Shown here one piece after another: positions 35,768 to 44,369 of a DNA stretch of 64,000 bases. A program made the translations under genes and the position numbers. The stretch is from DASYXZ01 sp035946625. Lineage in GTDB: Bacteria > Acidobacteriota > Terriglobia > UBA7540. The DNA lies in assembly GCA_035946625.1 (NCBI GenBank), contig DASYZE010000004.1:1-64000 (forward strand), given 5' to 3'. Under the pieces are notes generated by a model. The model had not been told where the DNA came from and did not search any database. It saw nothing but the letters and a program-made list of their open reading frames with translations. Positions within the stretch are counted from its first letter, which is position 1. Each line of letters opens with the position of its first letter.

Positions 35768-35902
35768 ATGAAGAAGCACTCTACAATGCACTCCCGGATT
35801 TGCGAATTGAAAAGCGTCGTTGCCGGTGAGAGAATGACCGTCCACACGGCCGAGGGCGCACCTGTGATTCTGCCCGGAATCCTACTCGCTGGGCGTGCCT
35901 GA
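35768..35902 (+). CDS. Possible 44-aa small protein
   Basis: ATG 35768 to TGA 35902 encodes MKKHSTMHSRICELKSVV..., ending in a short hydrophobic VILPGILLAGRA. It fills the only gap between the methyltransferase and the next glycosyltransferase. The ribosome site is weak and no family is recognised; it could be a remnant of a larger gene. Confidence 0.25.
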   Translation: MKKHSTMHSRICELKSVVAGERMTVHTAEGAPVILPGILLAGRA

Positions 35903-35923
35903 GCAAGTGAGGCTAAGAGTTCC

Positions 35924-36868
35924 ATGATGATCGAACGCGCCAGGCACGATGTCTCCGTGGTTGTTCCGGTCTACAACTCTTCGACGATTCTGCCCAAACT
36001 GGTAAAGGAATTGGGGGCCGTACTCAGCGCGTGCGCGGGCCGATACGAGCTCATCCTGGTGAATGATTCCAGTTCCGATCAAAGTTGGGCGGTGATCGGC
36101 GAAATTTCGCGCCAATACCCGTGGGTGCACGGAATCAATTTGATGCGAAACGTTGGCCAGCACAACGCCCTGCTGTGTGGAATTCGCTCGGCCAAGTTCG
36201 ATGTTTTGGTCACGCTGGATGACGACCTCCAAAACCCACCGGATGAGATTCCCAGGCTTCTGGAAAAACTCGACGAGGGGTTTGATGTGGTCTATGGGAT
36301 CCCGGAACAGCAACAGCATGGCCTGTGGCGCAATCTGGCTTCCCGGGTTACGAAGACGGTGCTTCAAAACGCGATGGGCGCTGAAATCGCGAAAAATATC
36401 AGCGCCTTCCGGGCTTTTCGCACCCCGGTGAGGGGATCATTCGAGCACTACCGCGGCCCTTTCGTTTCCATCGATGTTCTTCTCACTTGGGGAACCACGC
36501 GATTTGGCGCACTGCGCGTGCGCCACGCGCCGCGTTTGGAAGGAACCTCAGGGTATCGATTGCGGACTCTGATCGCACACACGCTGAATATGATGACGGG
36601 ATTCAGCGTCTTGCCACTTCAGATCGCGAGTTTCATCGGGTTTACCTTCACGATTATCGGATTGCTGACCTTGGCCTACGTCATCGCGAGATACTTTATT
36701 CAGGGAAATCCCGTTCCCGGGTTCCCGTTTCTGGCGTCCATCATCGCGATGTTTTCAGGAGCGCAATTGTTTGCTCTGGGGATCATCGGGGAATACCTGT
36801 CGCGCATGCACTTCCGGGCCATGGAAAAGCCGGCGTATACGGTGCGCTCTGCGACGCAGACGGAATGA
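35924..36868 (+). CDS. Polyprenyl-phosphate glycosyltransferase (GtrB/ArnC-type)
   Basis: A 314-aa GT2 enzyme: VSVVVPVYNSSTILPKLV, LILVNDSSSDQSW, VTLDDDLQNPPDEIP (DDDLQ is the family hallmark), then two C-terminal membrane helices (IASFIGFTFTIIGLLTL and FLASIIAMFSGAQLFALGII). This architecture makes undecaprenyl-phosphate-linked sugars on the cytoplasmic face. It would supply the lipid donor to a GT-C enzyme such as the one at 32558. Its stop overlaps the WecD-like start by 4 nt. Confidence 0.92.
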   Translation: MMIERARHDVSVVVPVYNSSTILPKLVKELGAVLSACAGRYELILVNDSSSDQSWAVIGEISRQYPWVHGINLMRNVGQHNALLCGIRSAKFDVLVTLDDDLQNPPDEIPRLLEKLDEGFDVVYGIPEQQQHGLWRNLASRVTKTVLQNAMGAEIAKNISAFRAFRTPVRGSFEHYRGPFVSIDVLLTWGTTRFGALRVRHAPRLEGTSGYRLRTLIAHTLNMMTGFSVLPLQIASFIGFTFTIIGLLTLAYVIARYFIQGNPVPGFPFLASIIAMFSGAQLFALGIIGEYLSRMHFRAMEKPAYTVRSATQTE

Positions 36869-37620
36869 CCGCCATGCAAGCTGAATCCATCTGCGAGCAC
36901 TTGCATTGGGACTCAAAGTTTTTCGGGCGCCGAATCGCCCGCGTCAAAGGTAACCTTCTGACCGACACGGATATGGTGAATATCCGGATCTGGTGCGAAG
37001 AGAACCGGATCGAATGCCTCTATTTCCTGGCCGCCTCGGCGGATGCGAAGACCTCGCGGCTGGCGGAGAGCAACAACTTTCGTTTGGTGGATGTTCGTGT
37101 CACGCTGGATTGCCCCGTTCCAGCAAAGCACGCGCCGGGTGATGCCCGGTCGAGCGTCCGCGGCGCCCTCCAACGGGATATCCCCACGCTACAAAGGATC
37201 GCGCGAGTCAGTCACCGGGATTCCCGATTCTATTACGATGGCAACTTTCCGAATTCCCTATGCGATTCTCTGTTTGAGGTGTGGATTGAAAGGAGCTGTC
37301 GAGGCTGGGCTGAAAACGTGCTCGTGGCAGAAGACGAGGGGGAACCCGCCGGCTATATCTCCTGCCACTTGCCGGCGCCAGCAACCGGAAAGATCGGCCT
37401 GTTTGGAGTAAGTGAAAAAGCCCGGGGTAAGGGTTTGGGAAAAGATCTGGTGAGCGAGGCGCTGCGTTGGTTCGCAAATCAAGGGGTTGAATCGGTGAAG
37501 GTGGTAACTCAAGGCCGCAATGTTCGAGCCCAGCGTTTGTACGAGCGATGCGGTTTTGTAACGCGAAGCGTCGAGCTTTGGTTTCATCGATGGTTTCTCG
37601 GGAAGCCGGGGAAAGCATGA
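36865..37620 (+). CDS. GNAT acetyltransferase, WecD-like (dTDP-4-amino-4,6-dideoxyhexose N-acetyltransferase)
   Basis: A 251-aa protein starting at an ATGA overlap. The N-part LHWDSKFFGRRIARVKG and the SRLAESNNFRLVDVRVTL segment match the WecD N-domain, and the C-part has the GNAT acetyl-CoA motif (KARGKGLGKDLVSEAL) and TQGRNVRAQRLYERCGF. WecD acetylates dTDP-4-amino-4,6-dideoxygalactose to make dTDP-Fuc4NAc. The next gene is the matching aminotransferase, which supports this role. The longer frame from 36487 is rejected as it runs inside the glycosyltransferase. Confidence 0.83.
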   Translation: MTAMQAESICEHLHWDSKFFGRRIARVKGNLLTDTDMVNIRIWCEENRIECLYFLAASADAKTSRLAESNNFRLVDVRVTLDCPVPAKHAPGDARSSVRGALQRDIPTLQRIARVSHRDSRFYYDGNFPNSLCDSLFEVWIERSCRGWAENVLVAEDEGEPAGYISCHLPAPATGKIGLFGVSEKARGKGLGKDLVSEALRWFANQGVESVKVVTQGRNVRAQRLYERCGFVTRSVELWFHRWFLGKPGKA

Positions 37621-38756
37621 GCCAGGGGCGCATTCCATTTAATCGAACCAGCCTTGTCGGCAACGAACTTCGGTATATCACCGAAGCCCTCGATGCCGGA
37701 CACATTTCGGGAGACGGCCTTTTCACGAAAAAGTGTCATGAGTTTCTCGAAAAAAAGCTGGGGGTGGCGAAGGTACTCCTGACGACTTCCTGCACGCACT
37801 CTTTGGAGATGGCCGCGCTGCTGCTTGATATTCAGGCGGGTGATGAGGTCATCGTTCCCTCGTTCACGTTTGTGTCCACGGTGAACGCCTTCGTGCTTCG
37901 AGGGGCCCATCCACTGTTCTGCGACAGCCGATCCGACACCTTGAACCTGGATGAGCGTAAAATCGAGAGCCTGATCACCCCTCGCACCAAGGTGATTGTT
38001 GCCGTTCATTACGGCGGTGTGGGCTGCGAAATGGATTGCATCCTTGCCCTTGCCGAACGGTTTGGAATTTCAGTGGTCGAAGACAACGCCCACGGCCTTC
38101 TTGGGAAATTCAAGGGGAAATATCTCGGCACATTTGGCGCCCTCGCCACCCAAAGCTTTCATGAAACCAAGAACCTCAGTTGTGGAGAGGGCGGCGCGCT
38201 TCTGATCAACGACACCGGGTACATCGAGCGCGCCGAAATACTTCGCGAGAAAGGCACCAATCGCAACCGCTTCTTCCGGGGTGAGGTGGACAAATATTCC
38301 TGGGTGGATTTGGGGTCGAGCTATCTCCCTTCGGACATCCTGGCGGCTTTCCTGTATGCGCAATTGGAACATTGTGACGAAATCCAATCCCGCCGGCGGC
38401 GCATCTGGGAGTATTACAACAGGAATCTGGCGGGATGGGCAAAACTGCATGAGGTCCGCTTGCCCATTGTTCCCGAATATTGTGAGCAGGCATATCACCT
38501 ATTCTATTTGCTGCTCCCGACCTTCGAAGCGCGCCAGGCGCTCATCGCCCACCTGGGGACACGCAATATTTTGAGCGTGTTCCATTATCTTCCTCTGCAT
38601 TTGTCGGAGATGGGCCGGCGATGGGGCGGAGAAAAGAGCGACTGTCCGGTGGCCGCGAATTTGAGCGAGCGCATACTTCGGCTGCCTTTCTATGACCGTT
38701 TGGATGAGAGCGACCAGGAACGAGTAGTGACCGCTGTACTGGACTTTTATCCTTGA
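37617..38756 (+). CDS. wecE: DegT/DnrJ/EryC1 aminotransferase, WecE-like
   Basis: A 379-aa PLP-dependent sugar aminotransferase: NRTSLVGNELRYITEAL, LTTSCTHSLEMAALLL, VVEDNAHGLLGKFKGK (PLP-contacting Asp), SFHETKNLSCGEGGAL with the Schiff-base Lys, and VFHYLPLHLS. The SCTHSLEM and HETKN forms are those of WecE/RffA, which converts dTDP-4-keto-6-deoxyglucose to the 4-amino-galactose sugar. With the WecD-like enzyme it forms a two-step route to Fuc4NAc. No wecB/C or rmlAB genes are in the window, so the precursor must come from elsewhere. Confidence 0.9.
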   Translation: MSQGRIPFNRTSLVGNELRYITEALDAGHISGDGLFTKKCHEFLEKKLGVAKVLLTTSCTHSLEMAALLLDIQAGDEVIVPSFTFVSTVNAFVLRGAHPLFCDSRSDTLNLDERKIESLITPRTKVIVAVHYGGVGCEMDCILALAERFGISVVEDNAHGLLGKFKGKYLGTFGALATQSFHETKNLSCGEGGALLINDTGYIERAEILREKGTNRNRFFRGEVDKYSWVDLGSSYLPSDILAAFLYAQLEHCDEIQSRRRRIWEYYNRNLAGWAKLHEVRLPIVPEYCEQAYHLFYLLLPTFEARQALIAHLGTRNILSVFHYLPLHLSEMGRRWGGEKSDCPVAANLSERILRLPFYDRLDESDQERVVTAVLDFYP

Positions 38757-39094
38757 CCTAAAATCAATACGGACGACTGCTCAATGGAGTTCACTGGAAT
38801 CCGGTGACTGCTTATCGCGTATCTCGCTGGAATATTGCGCGCCCATGGACAGAGAACTACGATACATTTCTGACAGAAGTTCCCACCCTCACAGCAGGAT
38901 TGATGGTGCTCGGACAACTTCCTGATGAGACACGATAATACGAGGACCGATGTGAAGTTGGTGGGAACGCGGTGAGGTATGAATGGCAAAAACTAGTTAT
39001 AATGGTCGCAGAAGTGAATTCAGGTGTTGCATTTCGGTTTGAGCGCACTAAATCGGGAAAGGAGGATCTCCACAAGGAGGACAAAAATTGATCC
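38757..39094. other. Intergenic spacer before ABC exporter operon
   Basis: A 338-nt gap with no gene seen. It should hold the promoter of the operon starting at 39095. AAGGAGG at 39074-39080 lies about 14 nt before the ATG, a longer spacing than usual. Confidence 0.45.
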
Positions 39095-40072
39095 ATGCTG
39101 GCGATTGAAACCATAAACCTGACTAAGGACTATTCGGTAGGCTTCTGGCGCAAGCGTCCCAAGCGCGTCTTGGATGGATTGAGTATTGAAGTCAAGGCAG
39201 GCGAGATTTTCGGATTGCTGGGGCCCAATGGCGCCGGCAAGAGCACCACTCTCAAGATATTTCTGCGCCTCATCTTTCCCACCTTGGGTACGGCGCGGAT
39301 TCTCGGTAAAGAATTGGACGACATTTCGGCGCACGAGCAAATCGGCTTTCTGCCTGAGAATCCCTATTTCTACGACAATCTGACCGCGGAAGAGTTCTTA
39401 AATTACGCGGGAGAGCTTTTTGGCCTTCCCGTGGCCGAGCGGCAGCGCCGGACGGCGCGCCTGCTCCAGCAGGTAGGGTTAGAGGGAGCACGGAACGTTC
39501 AAGTGCGAAAGTTTTCCAAAGGCATGGTGCAAAGGTTGGGCATTGGGCAGGCGCTCATCAACGATCCCGAATTGGTCTTCCTGGACGAACCTATGTCCGG
39601 CCTCGATCCCCTGGGACGCCGTGAAGTGCGCGACCTCATATTGAGCCTGAAGGAAAAAGGGAAAACCGTCTTCTTCTCCACTCACATTCTTTCCGACGCG
39701 GAAATGCTTTGCGACCGCGTGGCCATCCTGAACCGGGGGCGCATGCAGGGTTGCGGCGAACTCAAAGAAATGCTCGCCCTGGGCATTGCCTCAACTGAAA
39801 TCGTGGTTGTATCTCCCCAACAGAATCTACTGGACGAATTGAAAGCCTGCGGCGGCGCCTGCGTGCGAACTGGCGAGCGTGTGCGCGTGGCGATACCCAA
39901 AGAGTCGGAAGTTTCGACGGCCCTGAACAAAATCCTACAGGCCGGCGTGGAAGTAGTCTCAGTAAATCCGGTGAAAATGTCCCTGGAAGACTACTTCATG
40001 GAACAAGTGGGGAAGGACTCAGTGAAGCGGCACGAGGAAGAACTGATCGCCCAGACCAAAGGAGGACGATGA
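39095..40072 (+). CDS. ABC transporter ATP-binding protein (ABC-2 type)
   Basis: A 325-aa ATPase: LLGPNGAGKSTTLK (Walker A), QIGFLPENPYFYDNLTAEE (Q-loop), KFSKGMVQRLGIGQAL (signature, SKGMVQ variant), LVFLDEPMSGLDPLGR (Walker B and D-loop), and FSTHIL (H-loop), plus a ~100-residue C-terminal domain. Pairs with the ABC-2 permease whose start overlaps this stop (ATGA). The cargo is unknown; later genes in the operon (TPR, PAP2, LolA) suggest envelope lipid or lipoprotein export. Confidence 0.95.
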   Translation: MLAIETINLTKDYSVGFWRKRPKRVLDGLSIEVKAGEIFGLLGPNGAGKSTTLKIFLRLIFPTLGTARILGKELDDISAHEQIGFLPENPYFYDNLTAEEFLNYAGELFGLPVAERQRRTARLLQQVGLEGARNVQVRKFSKGMVQRLGIGQALINDPELVFLDEPMSGLDPLGRREVRDLILSLKEKGKTVFFSTHILSDAEMLCDRVAILNRGRMQGCGELKEMLALGIASTEIVVVSPQQNLLDELKACGGACVRTGERVRVAIPKESEVSTALNKILQAGVEVVSVNPVKMSLEDYFMEQVGKDSVKRHEEELIAQTKGGR

Positions 40073-40854
40073 GGGCCATGAATCGTGTTGCGGCTATTGC
40101 GCTTCATACCTTCAAAGAGGCCGTGCGGGATAAGGTCCTGTACAACCTGGTTGTGTTTGCGTTGTTGCTGATCGGAGCCGCCATTCTGTTCAGCAGTATT
40201 TCCGTGGGCATTCAACAAATCATCGTGGTGGACCTGGGCTTGAGCTCGATTTCGGTTTTTGGATTGATCATGGCCATTTTCATCGGCATCGGGCTGGTCT
40301 CCAAGGAAATTGAGCGTCACACCATTTACCATATTCTCTCCAAGCCCGTCCGCCGGGTTGAGTTCATTGTGGGGAAATATCTGGGACTCGTTCTGACCCT
40401 GGCGATCAATACCGCCATCATGACGGTGGGATTTTACCTTGCAATTTACTATCAGAAACGGAGCCTGGGGGCGGAAGACCTGGCCCCGCTTTCCGCCATT
40501 TATTTTATTCTTCTGCAATTGGCCATCGTGGTAGGTTTGGCGATCTTCTTCTCCTGCATCTCCACGCCGGTGCTATCCGCCGTCTTCACATTTTGCGTTT
40601 ACATTATCGGACATTTTTTGAGCGAAATGCGCTGGCTGGGCACCACCCTGCACAGCCGTGTGGCGAAAGGGGCGACCGAGGTCCTTTATTATCTCCTGCC
40701 CAATCTGAGTGATTTTGATTTCATCACCCGCACCGCCCACGGTGAGAAAATTTCCGCATCTCTCATGGTTTCCAACTCACTCTATGCCCTGTTGTATGTG
40801 ACCGTGCTGATCTCGGCGTCGATTTTGATCTTCGAGGAGCGGGAATTCAAATGA
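40069..40854 (+). CDS. ABC-2 type transporter permease
   Basis: A 261-aa membrane protein with about six hydrophobic segments (YNLVVFALLLIGAAILF, VFGLIMAIFIGIGLV, LGLVLTLAINTAIMTVGFYL, IYFILLQLAIVVGLAIFF, VLSAVFTFCVYIIGHFL, LYALLYVTVLISASILIF) and a VSKEIERHTIYHILSKPVRR coupling loop typical of ABC-2 permeases. It overlaps its ATPase upstream and the TPR protein downstream by 4 nt each, so all are one operon. Confidence 0.92.
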   Translation: MRAMNRVAAIALHTFKEAVRDKVLYNLVVFALLLIGAAILFSSISVGIQQIIVVDLGLSSISVFGLIMAIFIGIGLVSKEIERHTIYHILSKPVRRVEFIVGKYLGLVLTLAINTAIMTVGFYLAIYYQKRSLGAEDLAPLSAIYFILLQLAIVVGLAIFFSCISTPVLSAVFTFCVYIIGHFLSEMRWLGTTLHSRVAKGATEVLYYLLPNLSDFDFITRTAHGEKISASLMVSNSLYALLYVTVLISASILIFEEREFK

Positions 40855-41756
40855 CGGCGGCGGCTCCATTGAAATCGGGACGTTACGCCACTCGCGGTGC
40901 CAGTTGGGCGCTGTTGGTGCTTTGCTTTGTGGCCCTGTTCGGAGTCCAGCGCCAAATCGACCGCGAGACGGATATGTACTCCAAAATTAACGAGGTTCTG
41001 TACGTTCGCACGGGGACCACACTCCGGGCATTGTGCCTCGGCAATGAGGGACTGATGGCCGACATCTATTGGACCCGCGTGGTGCAGTACTTCGGCCGGG
41101 GACATTTGGAAGGCGGCGACACTAAATATCAATTGCTGGCACCTTTATTGCGCATCACCACTGACCTGGATCCCCAATTGATCATTGCTTATCGATTTGG
41201 CGCCATCTTTCTGATGACCAATCGTCCGGTGGGCGCGGGTGACCCTCAATCGGCGCTCCAATTGATCCGACGCGGCATTGTGGCCAACCCGGATTATTGG
41301 CGATTCTGGCAGGACATCGGGTTCGTTTACTACTGGGAATTACATGACTATAAATCTGCGGCCAGAATGTTCTCGATTGGGAGCTCGAGACCCGGCGCCC
41401 CCTTTTGGTTGAAGGCGCTGGCCGGCACGGTGGCGGCCAAAGGCGGAGACCTTCAAACCTCGCGCTTTCTCTGGTCTGAAATTTATCGTCACGCGGATAC
41501 CGACGCGGTTCGAAGCACGGCGGAGGCCCACCTGGCCACACTCAAGGCGAGGGTTGATATGGACAAGCTGGACGATCTTCTGGAGAGCTACCGGACGAAA
41601 ACGGGGCGCGCGGCTCAATCATTTTATGATTTACATTCCAGCGGCCTGTTAAGCGGCGTGCCCAAGGATCCATCTGGCGTTCCTTATGTCATCAATCCCG
41701 ACGGCCATGCGGCATTGGGCAAGGGAAGTAAGGTCGATCTTCGCCTCCTCCAGTAA
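40851..41756 (+). CDS. Membrane-anchored TPR-like protein in ABC operon
   Basis: A 301-aa protein with one N-terminal membrane segment (ASWALLVLCFVALFGV) and a helical-repeat body (LLRITTDLDPQLIIAYRFGA, ALQLIRRGIVANPDYWRFWQ, VYYWELHDYKSAARMFSIG) that reads as TPR units. A C-terminal LLSGVPKDPSGVPYVINPDG segment is reminiscent of the closing segment of pseudopilin-type or secreted proteins. No catalytic motif. Probably a periplasmic scaffold for the ABC exporter. Confidence 0.7.
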   Translation: MTAAAPLKSGRYATRGASWALLVLCFVALFGVQRQIDRETDMYSKINEVLYVRTGTTLRALCLGNEGLMADIYWTRVVQYFGRGHLEGGDTKYQLLAPLLRITTDLDPQLIIAYRFGAIFLMTNRPVGAGDPQSALQLIRRGIVANPDYWRFWQDIGFVYYWELHDYKSAARMFSIGSSRPGAPFWLKALAGTVAAKGGDLQTSRFLWSEIYRHADTDAVRSTAEAHLATLKARVDMDKLDDLLESYRTKTGRAAQSFYDLHSSGLLSGVPKDPSGVPYVINPDGHAALGKGSKVDLRLLQ

Positions 41757-41789
41757 ACCCTTTGCGGACGGAGCCCGAATCGGCAAATC

Positions 41790-42566
41790 ATGCTCAAACT
41801 TCGGTTTATTTTCTCAGAAACGCTATTGACCCTTGGATTGCTTTTTCTGGGACTGGTGGCCGTAAAGGCGACCGGCGGTTTGCGGGCGCGCGGATCGGCA
41901 AAAGAACCTGGCCGGGGGCTAGTCTGGGTTCGAGGTTTTTTGCACACAACCATTCTGGTGCTGGTGGTTTTGGGGGCTCGGGGATTGGCTGTGGGATTGG
42001 CCGCCGGGATTCATGCTTGGGAAAGTGAAGATGACATTACCGCAAATCGCGTCGATCTGGCCTACTCCAACGCTTTGCGCGCCGTCGAGCTGCGGCCCGG
42101 AGAGCTGGATTACTGGAAGGATTTATCCGCGTCAAAATTCCGTATAGGGCAGTTTGCGTCCGTTTTGAAAGATAAGCCGGTGTTCCAAGCTCTCAGCGGC
42201 GGCAAGCTGAATGACGAAACCATGATGCGCTTCGCCTATTGCCATTATTATCTGGGAGAGTATGACCAAGTGCTTCCCATGACGGAGGAATTGATCCGCA
42301 GCAACCACTTTTTTGCGGCGCCCTACGTGCTTGAGGGCATGACCTACACGGCGCAGAGAAAGTTCACCCAGGCGGAACAAACATATCTGGCCGTGTTGCA
42401 GGTGTTTCCCTCCCAGGAGTCCGCCGTGGAGGGGCTGGCTCATGTCCATTATCTGATGGGCCACCCCGAAACCGCCCAAAAGGTTTTGGATGAGACGACG
42501 AAGTTTCCTTTTGCCCCGCCATCCCGGCAGCGATTTGAGGACCTGAAGGCATTCTATGCCCAATGA
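41790..42566 (+). CDS. Membrane-anchored TPR protein in ABC operon
   Basis: A 258-aa protein with two N-terminal hydrophobic segments (LLTLGLLFLGLVAVKATG, LHTTILVLVVLGARGLAVGL) followed by TPR-like repeats (YSNALRAVELRPGELDYWKD, FAYCHYYLGEYDQVLPMTEE, GMTYTAQRKFTQAEQTYLAV, VHYLMGHPETAQKVLDE). It starts 33 nt after the previous gene and overlaps the PAP2 start by 11 nt. Function unknown; probably structural in the export unit. Confidence 0.72.
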   Translation: MLKLRFIFSETLLTLGLLFLGLVAVKATGGLRARGSAKEPGRGLVWVRGFLHTTILVLVVLGARGLAVGLAAGIHAWESEDDITANRVDLAYSNALRAVELRPGELDYWKDLSASKFRIGQFASVLKDKPVFQALSGGKLNDETMMRFAYCHYYLGEYDQVLPMTEELIRSNHFFAAPYVLEGMTYTAQRKFTQAEQTYLAVLQVFPSQESAVEGLAHVHYLMGHPETAQKVLDETTKFPFAPPSRQRFEDLKAFYAQ

Positions 42567-43593
42567 CGGACGCATCACCCTTCGGGTCCGCCTGGAAGAC
42601 GCCGTAGCGCTCGCCTTTTTCTTCCTGTATCTCGCCCTCGCTATTTTCTTTAGCGAAATGCGCCAGGACGCGCCTGACCCCGCCAACGTCCTGATTGTGA
42701 TTCCCGCCCTCTGCCTGCTGCTGATCAAAGAGCTGGTGCACTATTTTGTGACAGGAAAAGACAAGCAGCTTGCATCGGCCGCGGGAATTGGGGAGTTCGT
42801 TCGGCCGTACTGGGCAATCCTCCGTGATTGGCTGCCCTTTTTATTGCTTCTGCTCATGTACTTCACGCTTTGGGGCAATGCCACACACATGGTGATTACG
42901 CATGACCGCGACCCGGACCTGATAGCGCTCGACCAGCGGCTGTTCGGATTTCAAGCCGCCGTGGCCTTGCAACGCATTGTTTCGCCACCGCTGACCGCGT
43001 GGATGGAATTCGCTTATCTCTTCCACCTCCCGAACATTCCCATCGTCGCCTGCTTCCTCTATATTTGGCGGTCGCGGGAACGCTTTCGAGAAATGATGTG
43101 CGGCGTGCTGACGGTCACCGCCTTCGGCTTGATGGGATATCTGCTGGTCCCGGGCGTTGGCCCCATGTATTCCCTGCGCGATCAATTTACGGTGCCGCTG
43201 AGCCAACCCCTTACCCTTTTAAGCCAGCAGGCCGATTTTGTGAATTTTGCACGCGTTCAACGCGACGTTTTCCCCAGTCTGCACGTGGGGATTTCCTTTA
43301 TTGTTTGGATGTACGCTTACCGCAATTCCAAACGACTCTTTTGGATTCTGTCTCCGTTCATTTTGAGTTTGTGGCTCTCCACGGTTTATCTTCGCTACCA
43401 TTATCTTGTGGACGTGGTCGCCGGCTTCATCCTGGCTCCACTTTGTTTTTTATTGTCCAATTGGCTGTTTAAGCGATTTGGCGAAATCAACATTCCTGTG
43501 TGGTTGCCACCGGCCTGGGTTGAACGGATCCCAGGCCTTCGCGCGCGCCCTGAACCGAAAACCAACGCCGAAGGGATCAAGGAGCGGCCATGA
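42556..43593 (+). CDS. PAP2 family phosphatase / inositolphosphotransferase-like membrane enzyme
   Basis: A 345-aa multi-pass protein carrying PAP2 motifs: VPGVGPMYS, FPSLHVGISFIVW (motif 2, PSxH) and TVYLRYHYLVDVVAGFI (motif 3, RxxxHxxxD). The spacing and LRYHYLVDV form match the AUR1/IPC-synthase-like branch of PAP2, which moves phospho-head groups between lipids, rather than a simple undecaprenyl-PP phosphatase. Six or more membrane helices. Embedded in the ABC/LolA operon, so a lipid substrate is likely. Confidence 0.82.
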   Translation: MPNDGRITLRVRLEDAVALAFFFLYLALAIFFSEMRQDAPDPANVLIVIPALCLLLIKELVHYFVTGKDKQLASAAGIGEFVRPYWAILRDWLPFLLLLLMYFTLWGNATHMVITHDRDPDLIALDQRLFGFQAAVALQRIVSPPLTAWMEFAYLFHLPNIPIVACFLYIWRSRERFREMMCGVLTVTAFGLMGYLLVPGVGPMYSLRDQFTVPLSQPLTLLSQQADFVNFARVQRDVFPSLHVGISFIVWMYAYRNSKRLFWILSPFILSLWLSTVYLRYHYLVDVVAGFILAPLCFLLSNWLFKRFGEINIPVWLPPAWVERIPGLRARPEPKTNAEGIKERP

Positions 43594-44339
43594 TTGGAAT
43601 GTGGGCCGCAAAGCGGGCGGGTGGCAGCGGGCAAAGGCCGGCACGCCTCCATACTGCGCTCTCTATTTTTATGAGCGCGATGATGTTGGTGGCTGCGGCT
43701 CAGGTGAGACCGGCCTCCTCCGCGCAAGCTGGCCAGGAGACCGACTCCGCGAAAGAGTTTGTCAAGCGTCTGGAGTCCAGCTATCGCCAGGTCAATGCAC
43801 TGCGGGCGGATTTCACTCAAACCTACGTCGCGGACGAGCGAACGCGAGTGGAATCCGGCACCGTTACTTTTGCGCGCGGCGGCCGCATGCGGTGGGATTA
43901 TCGTCAGCCTGAGGAAAAGGTGTTCGTTTCCGATGGAAAATACTTATGCCTCTACGTTCCCGCGGAAAAACAGATGACCCGCTCCAAGGTCAAGGAAAGC
44001 GACGATGTCCGCGTGCCTTTTCGCTTGCTGCTCTCCCGGCTGAATCTGCGCCGCGTCTTTCGCCAAATTGAGTTTGCGAACCAGGCTCTGCAGCCCGAGC
44101 AGGGCGACCGCGTGCTCCGCGCGTTGCCCAAACATGAAGAGCAAGGCGGTTACCACGAAGTGTTGATGGAAATTACGCCCAGCTTTGACATCCGGCGGCT
44201 GGTCATCCATTTTTCCGACCAGAGTTCGATGGATTTTTCATTCAAAGGGATTGAACGCAACGTGCCGTTGGGGCCTTCACTCTTCAGCCTTGATCCGCCT
44301 CCGGGCACCGAAGTGATCGACCAACCCGAAGATAATTAG
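43590..44339 (+). CDS. lolA: LolA-like outer-membrane lipoprotein carrier
   Basis: A 249-aa protein with a leader ending ASSAQA, then LESSYRQVNALRADFTQTYV and SGTVTFARGGRMRWDYRQPE, which is the LolA family signature (Q-x-F/Y-x-Q and MRWDY), and VSDGKYLCLYVPAEKQ. LolA shuttles lipoproteins, or in some lineages other lipids, across the periplasm. It overlaps the PAP2 stop by 4 nt, making it the last gene of the operon. Ends 30 nt from a convergent gene. Confidence 0.9.
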   Translation: MIGMWAAKRAGGSGQRPARLHTALSIFMSAMMLVAAAQVRPASSAQAGQETDSAKEFVKRLESSYRQVNALRADFTQTYVADERTRVESGTVTFARGGRMRWDYRQPEEKVFVSDGKYLCLYVPAEKQMTRSKVKESDDVRVPFRLLLSRLNLRRVFRQIEFANQALQPEQGDRVLRALPKHEEQGGYHEVLMEITPSFDIRRLVIHFSDQSSMDFSFKGIERNVPLGPSLFSLDPPPGTEVIDQPEDN

Positions 44340-44369
44340 CTGCGGCGAGCCTGCCTTCCTCGGCATTGG

